Positions 1-11,223 of a stretch of DNA of 64,000 bases are shown piece by piece. The position numbers and the translations under genes are program-made. Within the stretch, counting starts at the first letter, position 1, and each line of letters begins with the position of its first letter. The stretch is taken from the NCBI GenBank assembly GCA_019925105.1, contig JAHGAU010000005.1:124001-188000 (forward strand). The letters run 5' to 3'. The notes beneath the pieces were generated by a model, which saw nothing but the letters and a program-made list of their open reading frames with translations, searched no databases and was not told the origin of the DNA. This DNA comes from Niebla homalea. Taxonomy: Eukaryota > Ascomycota > Lecanoromycetes > Lecanorales > Ramalinaceae.

Positions 1-1
1 C

Positions 2-985
2 TGCAACCCCAAGCGCGATGTAGGCATCTTGAATTACGTCCGCGGACATACGACTATTCCTATCGCCACAGTCGCAGGTGTGGACTTTACCACTAACAAT
101 CCGCTAGGGTCTCCATATGTTTTGCAAAATCGAATTCTAGGAATGGCTCTCGCGGATGTACTGTCCACTCTGAATCACAACCAGAAATGCCAAATTGCGA
201 AGCAGCTTGGTTGTATTATACGTCAGCTTTTCGCAGCGGAGAGCCTCGTCGCGGGTATCATCGAAGCTACTCCCTCACCTGATAACGATACCAAGTTTGC
301 CAAAATCTTCAAGATCATCCCCTTTGAAGTCACGGATCGCGGGAATTCCCAGCCCCTCGACGATCCAAGTCTATACGATGCTCTGCCCACAGGTGTCAAA
401 CAGTCCACTGTCGACATTCTCCTGTGCCAATACCAGCGATGGCGCCTCCTCAACATGAACTGGCCCAACGAACTCGACTTCTGGGATCGCCTTATCGACA
501 CAGCGTGTGAGATGTCACTCCATGGCTTCTTTGACCACCCCGACTTGCAGATGCACTGTCTGTGTCACGTGGACCTCCATATGGGCAATATCATGGTCCA
601 AGCTAATGATGACCATAAAACCGCGAATATCACGGGAGTTCTGGATTGGGATGAAGCGTGCTTTGCTCCCAAGTTCGTCAATTGCATACCTCCAGCGTGG
701 CTGTGGATGGGTGAGGATGGCTACGAGGCATTGCAGACGGATGAAGAGGGTGGGGATCCGTGGCCTTACGAGATGCCTGGAGCGGAGGGCACAATTACGG
801 AATCGAGGGAGGACGAGGAGGTGAAGCAGTATTTTGAAGAGCAGTTGGGAGAGGCGTACAAGACTTGGGCGTATGAAGAGCGGTTCCGAATTGCGAGGTG
901 CTTGTTTAGGATCGCAAAGGATGGGGTGAGGGAGACTGGTCATGTCAAGGCTGGAGAGCGGATCATGCGGAAGTGGGAGGATTGA
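2..985 (+). CDS. APH-fold phosphotransferase, 5' end outside window
   Basis: The frame is open from base 2 (codons tgc aac ccc...), so the gene begins before the window; 327 residues are visible up to the TGA at 983-985. The Brenner motif HVDLHMGN (about 566-590) and the metal-binding LDWDEA (about 641-658) mark the aminoglycoside/choline-kinase-like phosphotransferase fold. Fungal genomes carry many such proteins with unknown small-molecule or protein substrates, so the substrate cannot be named. The protein aligns throughout with the next gene (shared RDVGIL.YVR, PYVLQ.RI.G, CLCHVDLH, FAP.FVNC, PWP.EMPGAE), so the two are tandem paralogues. The C-terminal PWPYEMPGAE segment is a family-specific tail. 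No frame break is seen. The family call is firm; the function is not. Confidence 0.88.
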   Translation, partial: CNPKRDVGILNYVRGHTTIPIATVAGVDFTTNNPLGSPYVLQNRILGMALADVLSTLNHNQKCQIAKQLGCIIRQLFAAESLVAGIIEATPSPDNDTKFAKIFKIIPFEVTDRGNSQPLDDPSLYDALPTGVKQSTVDILLCQYQRWRLLNMNWPNELDFWDRLIDTACEMSLHGFFDHPDLQMHCLCHVDLHMGNIMVQANDDHKTANITGVLDWDEACFAPKFVNCIPPAWLWMGEDGYEALQTDEEGGDPWPYEMPGAEGTITESREDEEVKQYFEEQLGEAYKTWAYEERFRIARCLFRIAKDGVRETGHVKAGERIMRKWED

Positions 986-1931
986 AGGGGGAGTGGGTTA
1001 TTAAGGAGGTTTGAGCAATCTAGATGAATCTTTAGACTTGTAGATCGCTGTAAATTGAGCCCATCATATCCAAAGAACTACAACGCAAAGCATTGGTCCA
1101 ATTGGAAGACGATGGAAGCTCAACGTATGTTTTGATTTTGTTCCCATTCTAGAGGGTGTTATCTCATGTTTTGAATTCTCCGATCCTATCAACCAATTTG
1201 TTGGGAGTTTTCAAAATCATACCCCCATTCATTCGCTATGTTAACAAGTCTCGACCTCGTTGACAAACTACACCTTACAAATCCTACACTTTTCCCTCAA
1301 TAGTCTCTTCACGCCGCAAACCTTTCCAGTGGGTCGAATCTCTCGACATGTCGTCTGGTGCGTTGGGCACATCGGCTCGCCATTAGGTGCTGTACCTTGC
1401 CTGCAATTGCCTGGTAGGTTTCCCATCTTCAATCCGGGACAGTGGTGGGTCGTCTTTTTCCCTGCCATAATGTTGGCACAAGAATTCTGGAGAGAATATG
1501 TGTGTTGTTGGGGGTATGCTGATGTGATGATTAAGAAAGATAAGTCTTGATGTTGGTGCTGGATGATTGAGTAGAAATTTATTCTTGGAAGCATACATAT
1601 CATCCGCATCTCGACACATGTCGACAATGTCCCTGTCATACTGATGGCCGCTGCTCAAAGAGAACAATACCAATGCTTCATCTCAATATTTGGAGGTGCC
1701 CTTATGGGACACAAAGGACAAAAGGTGATTACCATGACTATATTAAACGGAACAAGAGATAAGTGTCGTCTTTGTTCCGAAGAGCCTCATTTAAGCCAAC
1801 GTGGCGTCAACATAACAAAGTTGCTTTGTTTGTTCGACTTGTCTCTTCTTTCCGGGGCCTTCTTCCCATCTCTACCATCTTCAATTTTCGTCACAGGTTC
1901 ACATTGACTGACAAAGCTCACTACACCATCC
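986..1931. other. Intergenic, no gene seen
   Basis: This holds the 3' flank of the first phosphotransferase and the promoter of the second. All reading frames are short, with no recognisable domain. A pyrimidine-rich stretch around 1835-1890 precedes the next ATG and could be its promoter/leader. Confidence 0.6.
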
Positions 1932-3425
1932 ATGACCAACAAGATGAATTCTAGCGACTATTCACCGGGTAGTCCTATCATCGAGAAGATGTCTATCAGC
2001 GAGAAAATCATTACTCAGGAAGTACAAGTCATTGATGACAGCGATCGAGCGTCGGTCATTTCCGCAGACAGCAGGTCAATGCTCACCGAGGAGCGCGAGG
2101 CAGAGATTGCCTGTGAAGAGTATGATCGAAGGCAGGCTGAAGAAGAGGCAATCCTCTGTGAAAACATCGAAAAACTCTGCAAAGAACTTTGGCCTGCACC
2201 CAATACTTTACGGCATCGCTTGATGAGATATGCTCGTCAAACCCGGCTCGGCCGCCTGTTGCCGACGCTCCAGGAGCCGGTGATCAAGCGCATGGAAGGT
2301 GGTGACCTGAATCACATCACGTCCATCACGATCCCGCCCTCGTACGCAAAATACAATCATGACCTTATCCTCCGGATTCCAAATTATAAATGGCAAAGCC
2401 ATTACCGAGTAGATCGGGATGTTGGCATATTGAGCTACGTACGCAAGCATACAGATATCCCTGTTCCCCATGTCGTGGCGTCGGACTTCACTACCCAGAA
2501 TGCCCTCGAGAAGCCTTATGTTTTGCAGGGACGGATTCCCGGTACCGACATCCATACCGTATGGGATAGTTTGGATACCACCCAGCGATGTCAGATCGCT
2601 AAGCAACTAGGCGAGGTCAACAAGACGCTCCGAACCATCAAAAGCCCAGTGGCGGGACTCATCGAAGTCGTATCTGATGCCAACGGCATATCTTTGACTG
2701 ATGCGAATGGGGTTGAATCTTTCAAGATCATTCCATTCGAGATTCATAAATATAACACGCACGATATACTGCCAGTGACGCAAGAGCCCCGAGCCTCTCA
2801 GAGTGTACTCGACATTTTCACCACCCAACTGAGTCGATGGGAAATTTTCGAGACCGCCAATGACTACGCGAACGACCAATGGCAGATGCTGATCAACGTA
2901 GTGCGTGAGATGGATAGCCTAGGATGTTTCTCCGATCAAACCCACTGTCTTTGTCATGTGGATCTTCACAGTGGTAACGTTATGGTCGCTATCGATCCCG
3001 TCGACGCATCCGTCAAGATCACCGCGGTGATTGACTGGGATGAAGCCATCTTTGCCCCAGAATTCGTCAATTGCCGACCTCCATGCTGGCTGTGGGCTGA
3101 CGAAGACACCATGCAGACGGATGAAGATGGGTATGACCCGTGGCCGCATGAGATGCCGGGCGCCGAGAAAGTACCGGAAACGGAAGACGACAGAGAAATC
3201 AAGCGCATCTTTGATGAGAGCGCAGGTGGAGAGAGATATATGGATATGGCCTACGGGGAGGCTTTTCGGCTGGCACGGGGGATATGGAGAATCTCCAAGG
3301 ACTCGCTGGACGTATGCCAGGGTTACAAGGCTGCGGATCGGATAGCAGCTGAGTGGGCGGTACTCAAGGAGAAGATGTTGAAGGAGCGAGTCGAGAGGAA
3401 GTCGCATGAGTCGCTTGACCAATAG
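1932..3425 (+). CDS. APH-fold phosphotransferase, tandem paralogue
   Basis: A single-exon gene of 497 residues. The ATG at 1932 follows a C/T-rich leader and is the first ATG in frame. Residues 1-90 are polar and charged (Glu/Arg-rich, probably helical) and precede the phosphotransferase fold. The catalytic HVDLHSGN lies near 2957-2980 and the metal-binding IDWDEA near 3029-3046. The C-terminal PWPHEMPGAEK element is shared with the upstream gene. The order of conserved blocks and the spacing suggest a local duplication in the same orientation. Known members phosphorylate antibiotics, choline, homoserine or sugars; most fungal copies are uncharacterised. No signal peptide or membrane segment is visible, so a cytosolic location is inferred. 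The substrate is unknown. Confidence 0.88.
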   Translation: MTNKMNSSDYSPGSPIIEKMSISEKIITQEVQVIDDSDRASVISADSRSMLTEEREAEIACEEYDRRQAEEEAILCENIEKLCKELWPAPNTLRHRLMRYARQTRLGRLLPTLQEPVIKRMEGGDLNHITSITIPPSYAKYNHDLILRIPNYKWQSHYRVDRDVGILSYVRKHTDIPVPHVVASDFTTQNALEKPYVLQGRIPGTDIHTVWDSLDTTQRCQIAKQLGEVNKTLRTIKSPVAGLIEVVSDANGISLTDANGVESFKIIPFEIHKYNTHDILPVTQEPRASQSVLDIFTTQLSRWEIFETANDYANDQWQMLINVVREMDSLGCFSDQTHCLCHVDLHSGNVMVAIDPVDASVKITAVIDWDEAIFAPEFVNCRPPCWLWADEDTMQTDEDGYDPWPHEMPGAEKVPETEDDREIKRIFDESAGGERYMDMAYGEAFRLARGIWRISKDSLDVCQGYKAADRIAAEWAVLKEKMLKERVERKSHESLDQ

Positions 3426-3702
3426 TCTGTATGCAGAAATGTGAAGCTCCTGTACGATGATACTTTCTTCCCTCCCTCCTCTTCATTGATATAGTATGCG
3501 ATTGTTCTTTCTTCGTACGGAAAAGTGCAACAAATGCTGAGAGATCGTGTTTCAATATTGCAGGAAGTAGTGCCAGACTTTCGAACGATCTATGCTGGAT
3601 CTAGTGGTCCATATGAAGACCTTGACAGTCGAAGGACTGATTACAAAGTTAGGCTTCATACTTTAGACACTCGCCATCCAAAAAGCCTTTGCAGCCATTC
3701 TA

Positions 3703-5135
3703 TCATTCTGAAGCTTGTCTACGTCTGACGACTATCCAGGGGTAGATCAACAGCGCGGCACCACCAAGAAGCGTTGCACCCCCAAAAGCCTGAGCTCCTT
3801 TGAAGTTGCCAGTGCTAGTATCAGTAAGTGCTCCGCCTATCGGACTACCTATGAGCGATCCAACGCCGAAGCCGAACCAAGCCATCCCAATGCGAGTACC
3901 AATAGTCTCGTGAATTGCATCAGGTGGCGAAAGTACAGGCACCATGATGGTGATGACTGTTATGAGGTATCCATCGATGATACCATATACTACCCCAAAA
4001 GCCACTAGCCCTGCTAGGTTGTGGACAGCCATCCAGGCAAACAGGACAACCCCCCCAGCAGCAGTCGTGAGTGGGAAAGCTACCATTGCAGCGAATGGTT
4101 TGGGTATCAGGCCTGGGAACAGTCGACCAATCAACGAGGCTGCATTGGTTACAGCAAGGAGGTAAAAGGCCAGATCTGCCGATATACCAAGATTCGCTGA
4201 TGCATATGCCGGAATGTAGAAGAGTGGAACAAAATATCCGCACCCGATCAGGGCAAGTGCGAGGAAATATACCATGAAAGGCATTTCTCGAAAGGCGCTC
4301 CTATCGATAATAGCTCGCGGCTTTGTACCTACGCTCCTGATTCCTTGAAAGGCAATGCAGGAGATGGCGAAGGTGCCAAGGAAGATGAAGCCATTGATAC
4401 GCGTCGCCCATTCAAACCCAACCATCGGTTGCAGTCTGCGGAATGCTATGGGGTAGATGAGACCGCCTAAGATCTCTCTCGTTAGCAATGAGAGCACCTG
4501 ACAGTTTTATGACCATGCGTACGTACCTATTGCGGCCCCGGCCGAAACAACCCCAATCGCGATTGCCCGCTTTTGGGTAAAGGCTTCAGACACAACCGCA
4601 AGGCTGGGTACGTAGACCATGCCTGCCCCGATACCCACCATGATGCCTTGTGAAAGCATCAATTGCCAGTACTGGGAGCAAAGGCTCTGCATCATGGTGC
4701 CGAAGACCACAAGGAAACCACCAGAGTATACAATTGACATGAAGTATCCACGGTCATATAATGGCCCAATCAAGACCCCACAAAGATTGAGGAGAAAGGC
4801 TTGAACGGTACCGATCCAGGCGATTGCGGATTCAGTGCTCTGGCTCAAGATCGCAGTGGAATAGTAGTCCTGAAAAGCTCCATAGCCGTTGAGTAGACCC
4901 CTTTTGCGAGAGGCTTATCGTTAGCCTTCTCGGTACTGTGACCCTTTGGAGATTGGGGGACCAACGCTGAATTGCAGCCAAGGAAAAAGGATCCCAACAA
5001 AATCCTCCAAGAGCTGACGCCATAGCTGACGGGCTCCACGTTAAGATCATTGAGGGACTCCTTCTGCGACGGGGTCACCGAGGCCGACTTTGTTGATGCA
5101 GCATCTACTCCAGCTTCAGCCGCGGTCAAAGACAT
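3703..5135 (-). CDS. MFS transporter, monocarboxylate-permease type
   Basis: Three exons (5135-4966, 4900-4527, 4466-3703) give 435 residues. Both introns are phase-consistent with good signals: 4901-4965 (GTTGGT donor, GCTAACG branch) and 4467-4526 (GTACGT donor, TGCTAACG branch). Splicing restores the family blocks NGYGAFQDYY, IAWIGTVQAFLL, GPLYDRGYF, SLCSQYWQLMLSQG and GGLIYPIAFRRLQP. These are diagnostic of the fungal MCT-like branch of the major facilitator superfamily. A hydrophilic N-terminus (about 40 residues) is followed by alternating hydrophobic stretches compatible with 12 membrane helices. Members move monocarboxylates, riboflavin or secondary metabolites across the plasma membrane; the cargo here cannot be told. 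The neighbouring APH genes run convergently and do not suggest a pathway. Confidence 0.92.
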
Positions 5136-5225
5136 ATTGTAGACTGTAATGAGATGCAGCGTCCGTGGTCTTTTGTGTCGAACTCTTTCCGAGGAGGCCT
5201 CACTGAGATTAGAAGTACGATGAAT

Positions 5226-5275
5226 ACCACGACGTCATGAGAGCAGTACAAGTACGTTAAAAACCACGACGTCAT
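5226..5275. promoter_or_regulatory. Direct repeat with ACGTCA cores upstream of the MFS gene
   Basis: The 13-mer ACCACGACGTCAT occurs at 5226-5238 and again at 5263-5275, 37 bp apart, starting about 90 bp upstream of the transporter ATG. Each copy holds GACGTCA, a CRE/ATF-like half palindrome that fungal bZIP factors bind. That the repeat is a regulatory site is inferred from its position and sequence. Confidence 0.45.
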
Positions 5276-6173
5276 CATGCGAGCAAGCGACGGATTCCTC
5301 ATACAGAAGGTCGCCCAATATGTCGGTGTTGCTCGGCCAAGTCTGATAATGACAAACAGATTCCACAGAAACCATCATCGACCCCCTAAGAGCAAGCGAC
5401 ACGGCTCTATCATGGCCCGGGCCACTTATCCGTAACTAGATCATTCATGCAGGTTAATCTACAGTTGAATGGTCCACAGGCTCGACTGCGTGCTGATCGT
5501 CCTAGGTGCATTAGGTACGTACCTAGCCATCATCAATGCATCTTCCGCAGAACACAAAGTCTTTGATTTTCCAAATGGCCACCTTTTTGCACTATGCAAT
5601 GTTTCAAATGCAATCAAAGCTTGCGAAGAAGACGGTTCTGATCAACATCCCGAATCATATACTCGTAAATATAGGATACTGCTTGTTCGCGGTGCTTGAC
5701 GTGTACATGCTCCTTTTCGGCAACATTCAATATCTGGCGTCGGACCAGGGGTGAAGCTCGTAGGCAATACCATGCCAATCGATCGAACACATACTATCTG
5801 GCGTCGAATTGGGGGTGCAACTGGTGGCCGCACTTTACCTCATTTGGATTAAGCGTAACTGTTGGCCACGCAGTATCACCATTATAATGTACTTGTAAGA
5901 TTTATACAGTATTGTCATTTAGAAGAGGCTGGAAGCCACTGACACTCGGACGGAGTTGCTGCAATAACGAACTTCAATATGGCAAATTACTTTATTGTCC
6001 CTATATAGCTGCGCAAGATGAGAGACTTTAAAAAACGTGATTCATATTCTAGATTCCGATATATTGCCACCCACGATTAGCCATGAGCTCGAATTTTCCA
6101 TAAACGGTGTTTGAAACTGCCTCACGAGTATTGCAAGAGTATTTTCAGTGGTGTGCCATCGTCCCTGTCGCGG
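5276..6173. other. Intergenic, no gene seen
   Basis: Only short frames occur between the MFS promoter and the RNase H2 stop codon. GTCGGACCAG/GTCGAATTGG-type short similarities around 5735-5815 are too weak to call a repeat. Confidence 0.5.
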
Positions 6174-7233
6174 TCAAAGCATAAGTTCAGTGGTGGCTCT
6201 ACCGTACCACTTCGCAAGCTCGTCGCCTTCGCTTTCGTTGTCTTCGTCCTCACGCGCCACATAGAAGTCAGTCACTTTCATCGCCTGATCATCTGGGGTC
6301 AACTCCGGCCAGTCGACCTTGATGCCTCTCCCCTTGGCCTTCATCAGATTTTTGACGGTCCCCCAACTAAACCTACACTCCGATCCCCAGCCAAAAGTTG
6401 GATCCATACTGGCCTGGAGCCAAGTCGCGGTCTTTGCATCTGCAGGATATCCGCTGCCCCAGGTCTCTCTTTCGCCACCACTGTTACGTCCAATCCGCTC
6501 GTAAGCTTGATAGCAGATCTCAAGTGCTGCATCTCTGGTCACCTTTGCACAAACACTGGCAGCACTCACGCACGGATAGAGGGCATCCGCCTTCTTGGCC
6601 ACGGTGATTTTAGTTGCGGGAAAGATGCGTTCAAGCTTGGTCTGATATGTCTTTGGAGGGCCAATCGTGTCAATGTAAATCTCTTGTATATTCGCACCTC
6701 TGGCAAACGTCTCTTTGATCAGATCTATGGTCGCGTCCATGGCTTGAGCGTTCAAATTATATTGACTGGGCTGTAGCATGCCTGCTGAGATATCTCGGGC
6801 CGACATGATACGAGTCGCCCATCCGCATGAGGCGTACAGGTCAGATTCAGGGGAACAGAGAGTCTCCATCAGCTTCGATCTCACGGCTGGCTTCAGTACC
6901 TTTGAATCCATGAATTGATGTTTGGTGGTGAGAAGCGACTTGTGCTGAGCGATTGGCAGATATAAAATACCATAGACCATCGGTCCTGGTGTGTTGTTAG
7001 GAAATTTCATCTCCGCGGATTGTTCACAGCATACCTAACACAGGCCCTCGACCAGCTTCGTCAACACCAAGCACACATGGCACATTGGAGTCTTCAACAA
7101 GCTCTGGAGGTATTTGAGAATGATGTGTGTAAGAGAGTCCCTTCAAAAGCGGCTGCGCATGAATGGAAGGAGCAATGAAGACATTCTCTACAGGCGTCTC
7201 TTGGGAGAGATCCACCGCATCCTCTTCGTCCAT
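6174..7233 (-). CDS. rnh201: Ribonuclease H2 catalytic subunit A
   Basis: Two exons (7233-7035, 6985-6174) give 336 residues. The 49-nt intron 6986-7034 has a GTATGC donor and CCTAACAA branch, and it splits the active-site motif. Joining restores VDEAGRGPVLGPMVYG, the RNase HII signature with catalytic Asp58/Glu59. Further active-site elements follow: the DSK motif, EIYIDTIGPP (Asp) and KKADALYPCVSAASVCAKVTRD (Asp). The enzyme cleaves RNA-DNA hybrids and removes single ribonucleotides from DNA in the nucleus, acting with subunits B and C that are not in this window. The length is normal for fungal RNASEH2A. The gene is divergent from CENP-C, with 336 bp between start codons, so the two may share promoter elements. 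Confidence 0.95.
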
Positions 7234-7569
7234 GTTATGATTACATGAAAGTCCACCCAGAACAGAGGAAGAGATTGAATCTGGACCTACGACGCTTTAC
7301 ATAATACTGGCAGTACTCTTTACTTTACAAAATTGTACATGTGAAAGAAAGTTGAAAGTGTCAAGAACGCTTAGGGCTGAGTGCAGAGCGCGTCATGAAC
7401 GCGCTTTCCTCAATAGGAAATCCAGGTGTTTTGCAAGAAGTCTTGGCACTGGGGCCCGCATACTCGACATTTGGAATCGCCAAACTCCTCATTTGCTATC
7501 ATCAACGTCTACATCTGGCTGTAGCATAAGACATCAAGTGCCCGAAAGCTTCAGGTTGCGACTCTCATA

Positions 7570-9643
7570 ATGGTGCGAGGAGCCACGCGCAATCAGCGAC
7601 CGGTAGACTACAGCGCATTAGGGAAGAAGGGCAGGTGAGTTTCGATTCGTACACAATTCCCCAAACTTGAACTGACCCATTGTTCAGACGGACGGGAGCC
7701 GAACTCCCAGATACTGGTCAAAGGGATGAGAATGGCTTGGAGCCCATCCCCTCATTCTCGTCTCCCGCAAAAACAGATACAGATAAAAACACTCCAAAGA
7801 CAAATGGCATCTCGCATGATGAGACCACCTACAATGGTACTTACACAGCTGATGAGACGATGGATATCGAGTCGGGTGGGGTCTGCCAACGTTTGAAATT
7901 TGAGTCTGTTGCTGATTTATGTTCAGGAACGGCGCCAGATCCTACAGACGTGATACAAAGCATAAGGCGCCAGAGCGTGCCGCGATCTTCCCCCGTCAAG
8001 AAGATTCCCATGAGCGGTACCCCAAGAAGACTGCCAGGCAGACCCTCGACCCGACGCTCTCTGCCTTCACAAGATCTAGAGAGTGGCACGCCCTCACATG
8101 GTCCCATCTCACAAGCCCCGAATTCGGATAAGCCAGGCTCTTTGAAACGGCCCAGGGTCGGGAGACCTCCCAAAACCATTGTCAAGGATAAAAAGAAAGG
8201 CCCCTTCGACCTGAGCGTATCGGATGATGAGCAAGACGCGCCGCAGAGCGACTCAATAGATCCGAGTCTCCTCAATGGCAACATACAAAAAGATGCACCT
8301 ACTGAGGAAGAGCCTACAATCGACGATTCCTACGATCAGCAGGGTGATGATAACCCTCAAGATCATCTCCAGTTTGAAGAGCAGGACATGACACTGCAAT
8401 CTATAGAGGCGGCGGATCCTCCGTTGGACTTGCCGCAAGAAGACCAGATTGAGCCCGACGCTACAGCGGTTGCCATATCGCCTCACACCCCAGGGAAGCA
8501 GCCACGAAAAGATCCCTCCGTCAAACCTGATGATCAGAAGCGACACCCTGGTAGGCCAGCCAGAGAACCTCGGGTTGCAGATCCACCCGCCATGAAAGCA
8601 GAGGTCACAGAAGCAGAGGCCACGGAAGCCGCCCAAAAGGGCTCCAAACGGAAAAAGCCATTTGCTGAGCGCGACCCTAACATCAAGATGAAAGCTCAGA
8701 AGAGGGCACCCAAACAGTTGGCTTCTCGCGCCGACTCCGTACCGCCAAATTCCTCACACCTCATCTCACGTAGCCAGACACCAATGACCGATGACGGCGC
8801 CTTCACAACCCGAAGCGGTCGATTATCCTATAAACCTCTAGCACCCTGGCGTGGCGAAAAGGCGGTTTTCGCGCGAAGGTCAAGCGTCAACACCCCGGCC
8901 GGCATTGAAGAGATTGTCAGAACGGAAGAGATGGCCCCTCCACCCCGCCCAAAAGCTCGACATTTGAACCAAAAAAAGCGATCGGGTCGCGGCCGCTCGC
9001 AGTCGGTCATGACTGAGAAGGATCCAAAGGAAGAGCCTGTCGCTCAATGGGAGGCAGCAGATGGTATCCAACACGCAACAGTCATGGCTTGGGATGCGGA
9101 GGCCGGAAAGTACGACGAGGAATATACGGAAGAAGTTGGTATGTCGGTCTTTTACTACAACCCCAAAGCTCACCTCTCCTTCCTGCTGACCGGAAATCAA
9201 TAGAAATCGCCTTCGCTGCCAACGCCATGCAATTGCGCGACATCCAGTCCGCGACATTCAAATTCGCCAAAACCCTCACCCTCCCCTTTTTCGGCTCCGG
9301 CATGGTCGGGCTTCCTCCGGGAGGCGAGAAGCGTGTTAAGAACTCGCGGAAGATGCAAATGGTGTTTTTTGTCTTCTACGGGAGAGTCACCGTCAACGTG
9401 GGTTCGCCAACGACGAGTTTTAGTATTGGGAAAGGTGGTCAGTGGCAGGTTCCGAGGGGTGAGTGCTCTCCAGCATCTTTACTTGCAGAGGTTTGGACCT
9501 CACAAGCTGACCTGAGACCATCGGCAGGCAATTTTTACAGCATCCTCAACGAATCAGATACCCATGAAGCTCGACTATTCTTTGCCCAGGGCTGTCAATG
9601 GAATGGCGAGGATGACATGGGCAACTATCCGCCCGCGGAGTAA
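7570..9643 (+). CDS. mif2: Kinetochore protein CENP-C/Mif2
   Basis: Four exons (7570-7634, 7688-9138, 9204-9458, 9528-9643) give 628 residues; all three introns (53, 65 and 69 nt) are phase-consistent. The first 65-nt exon supplies MVRGATRNQ...GKKGR, giving the fungal Mif2 N-terminal pattern GRRTG.ELP...RDENGLEPI. The middle is disordered, with AT-hook-like GRP cores (PGRPSTRR, VGRPPK, PGRPAREP). Residues about 395-416 carry the CENP-C motif (TRSGRLSYKPLAPWRGEK), which binds the CENP-A nucleosome. The C-terminus is the cupin dimerisation fold, with QWQVPRGNFYSILN restored across intron 3. The protein bridges centromeric chromatin to the outer kinetochore. It is one of the surest calls in the window. 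Confidence 0.95.
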
Positions 9644-9986
9644 TGGGCGGAGTCAGTCTACTCAAGTCGGTCTGTGAGCCTGAAGCAGGATATCCACGTT
9701 TCCAGATGTGACAAGTCGGCATTGCACGCTGGATTCAATGTATTGTCAACCACTGTCCAGGTATGATTCGAGTGCTAGATCGTTATCGCTCATGGACCAT
9801 GTAGGCAATCTCGGCTCGCTCTTTCATCTCTGACTATATTCTACAGCGAATAGGCTGGGCGTGGCCCAAGGGGGACGGAGAAGGCGAACTGCTACGCCGG
9901 CATGGTAGGATATATAATTATGGGCCAGGATGGATTGACGAAATATTGCTCAAGGCGTGCTTTCTCTTATGTCACGAATAGGTCTT

Positions 9987-11012
9987 CTAATAGCGCCCTA
10001 GCACCATGCTACCATGTTCCGGTGCCTCAGCACTCAATCCATCAAGATCGCTATACACTCGCGCCATCTTCATGCCTCTCAACCTCTCCCTTTCCACCCT
10101 CGCCCAATCCCATTTGTCCTCGCCATCGTCGGTCGCTAGCATCGATTCATCAATCATATCGTCCGCCTTGTCCAGCGTCAACGTCTCGACGGCAGCCTCA
10201 GCCACTGGCATAGCGGCCACTCCATCCACAGCGGCACCATTAGGCTCCTCATGCTTCACCACCGGCATCTCACCCTCTTCGGGCTTCGGTGGCAACAACT
10301 TGGACGCCCTTAACACCCTCTCCGGTGGTATCGTCAACCTCCCCTTCTTACACACATACTTCGCAATCGCACTCGCATATATGACTGGTTTCTCATCCTT
10401 CCCATCCCTCCTCCATTTCTCCCCCGCCGTCTTCCCCAAAACCTGACCCCCCACCCTCACGGTGCCAGATTTCACGAAATGCCCCACCACATATAACCAC
10501 TTCCCATCCCAGCCCAGTATCCTCGTCCAACACTCCGCCTTCTCCAACGGTTTGATCTCCTTGCGGAAATCCACCGCCACGCCCCCCAGCGCCACCATGA
10601 AGCCGTCCGCCCTCCTCCCCGGCATCTCCGTCCACAGCTCCCGCCGCGTGACTTGCACCCCGTGGCCCAGCAGCGCGACCAGCAGGTGCAGCCTCGCGAC
10701 ATCGAAGTCGGCAAAGTAGGTCGAGTTGGATTTGTGCAGGTTGTAGTCGCACTCCAGTGGGGCGGTGCGCGTGCTCGTGATCATGGGGGCGAACAGCGCT
10801 CGTGGACCCGAGTGTGCCGCGACCCGCCGTCGCGAGGTGAGGGATTGGAGGAGCAGCCCCCGCAGCAGCCGGAGGTGCCAGGCCGGGGGGAGGGATTTCA
10901 GGTTCAGCAGCGCGAAGAGGATGGCGAGGAGTTTCCACGGGTTGTTGGTGGTGGGGAGGTATGGGTGGAGGCGGGTGGTGATGACATGATGGAAGTTGGA
11001 CCAGGGTTCCAT
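9987..11012 (-). CDS. THEM6-like hotdog-fold (thioesterase superfamily) protein
   Basis: A single-exon gene of 341 residues. An N-terminal hydrophobic stretch (about residues 25-55, LLAILFALLNLKSLP) looks like a membrane anchor. It is followed by a hotdog-type domain with the family landmark ECDYNLHKSNSTYFADFDVAR, equivalent to the D-x-N-x-H-x-N pattern of 4HBT/THEM6 proteins. Asp in DYNLH is the likely catalytic-site residue by analogy. The C-terminal third is low-complexity and acidic (about residues 240-310). Members are predicted acyl-thioester hydrolases or lipid-binding proteins on internal membranes, and the fungal homologues are not characterised. The gene is GC-rich with a high third-position GC. 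It is divergent from trm9, with about 210 bp between starts. Confidence 0.8.
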   Translation of the reverse strand: MEPWSNFHHVITTRLHPYLPTTNNPWKLLAILFALLNLKSLPPAWHLRLLRGLLLQSLTSRRRVAAHSGPRALFAPMITSTRTAPLECDYNLHKSNSTYFADFDVARLHLLVALLGHGVQVTRRELWTEMPGRRADGFMVALGGVAVDFRKEIKPLEKAECWTRILGWDGKWLYVVGHFVKSGTVRVGGQVLGKTAGEKWRRDGKDEKPVIYASAIAKYVCKKGRLTIPPERVLRASKLLPPKPEEGEMPVVKHEEPNGAAVDGVAAMPVAEAAVETLTLDKADDMIDESMLATDDGEDKWDWARVERERLRGMKMARVYSDLDGLSAEAPEHGSMVLGRY

Positions 11013-11223
11013 TGTGTGTATTGTGTGTGTGCCCTGGGTGAGGGAAGGTGTTATCTTACCATGATGATGTTGTATATAAGAAGGATGAGTGAGATGGGTG
11101 TTGGTTCCGAGGTACGGAGATAAAACTCGGATTTAGCATGGATAAGGTTAAGGTATGGAGAATACAATATCAAAGTCAATCTTCACCTCATTGCATCTTA
11201 CATTATTATCAACCTTCTAATCG

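Noticed and set aside
10393..11123. Long overlapping frames on both strands in the THEM6-like gene
   Set aside because: They are low-complexity shadows of high third-position GC; only the 341-residue frame shows a membrane segment and a hotdog motif.
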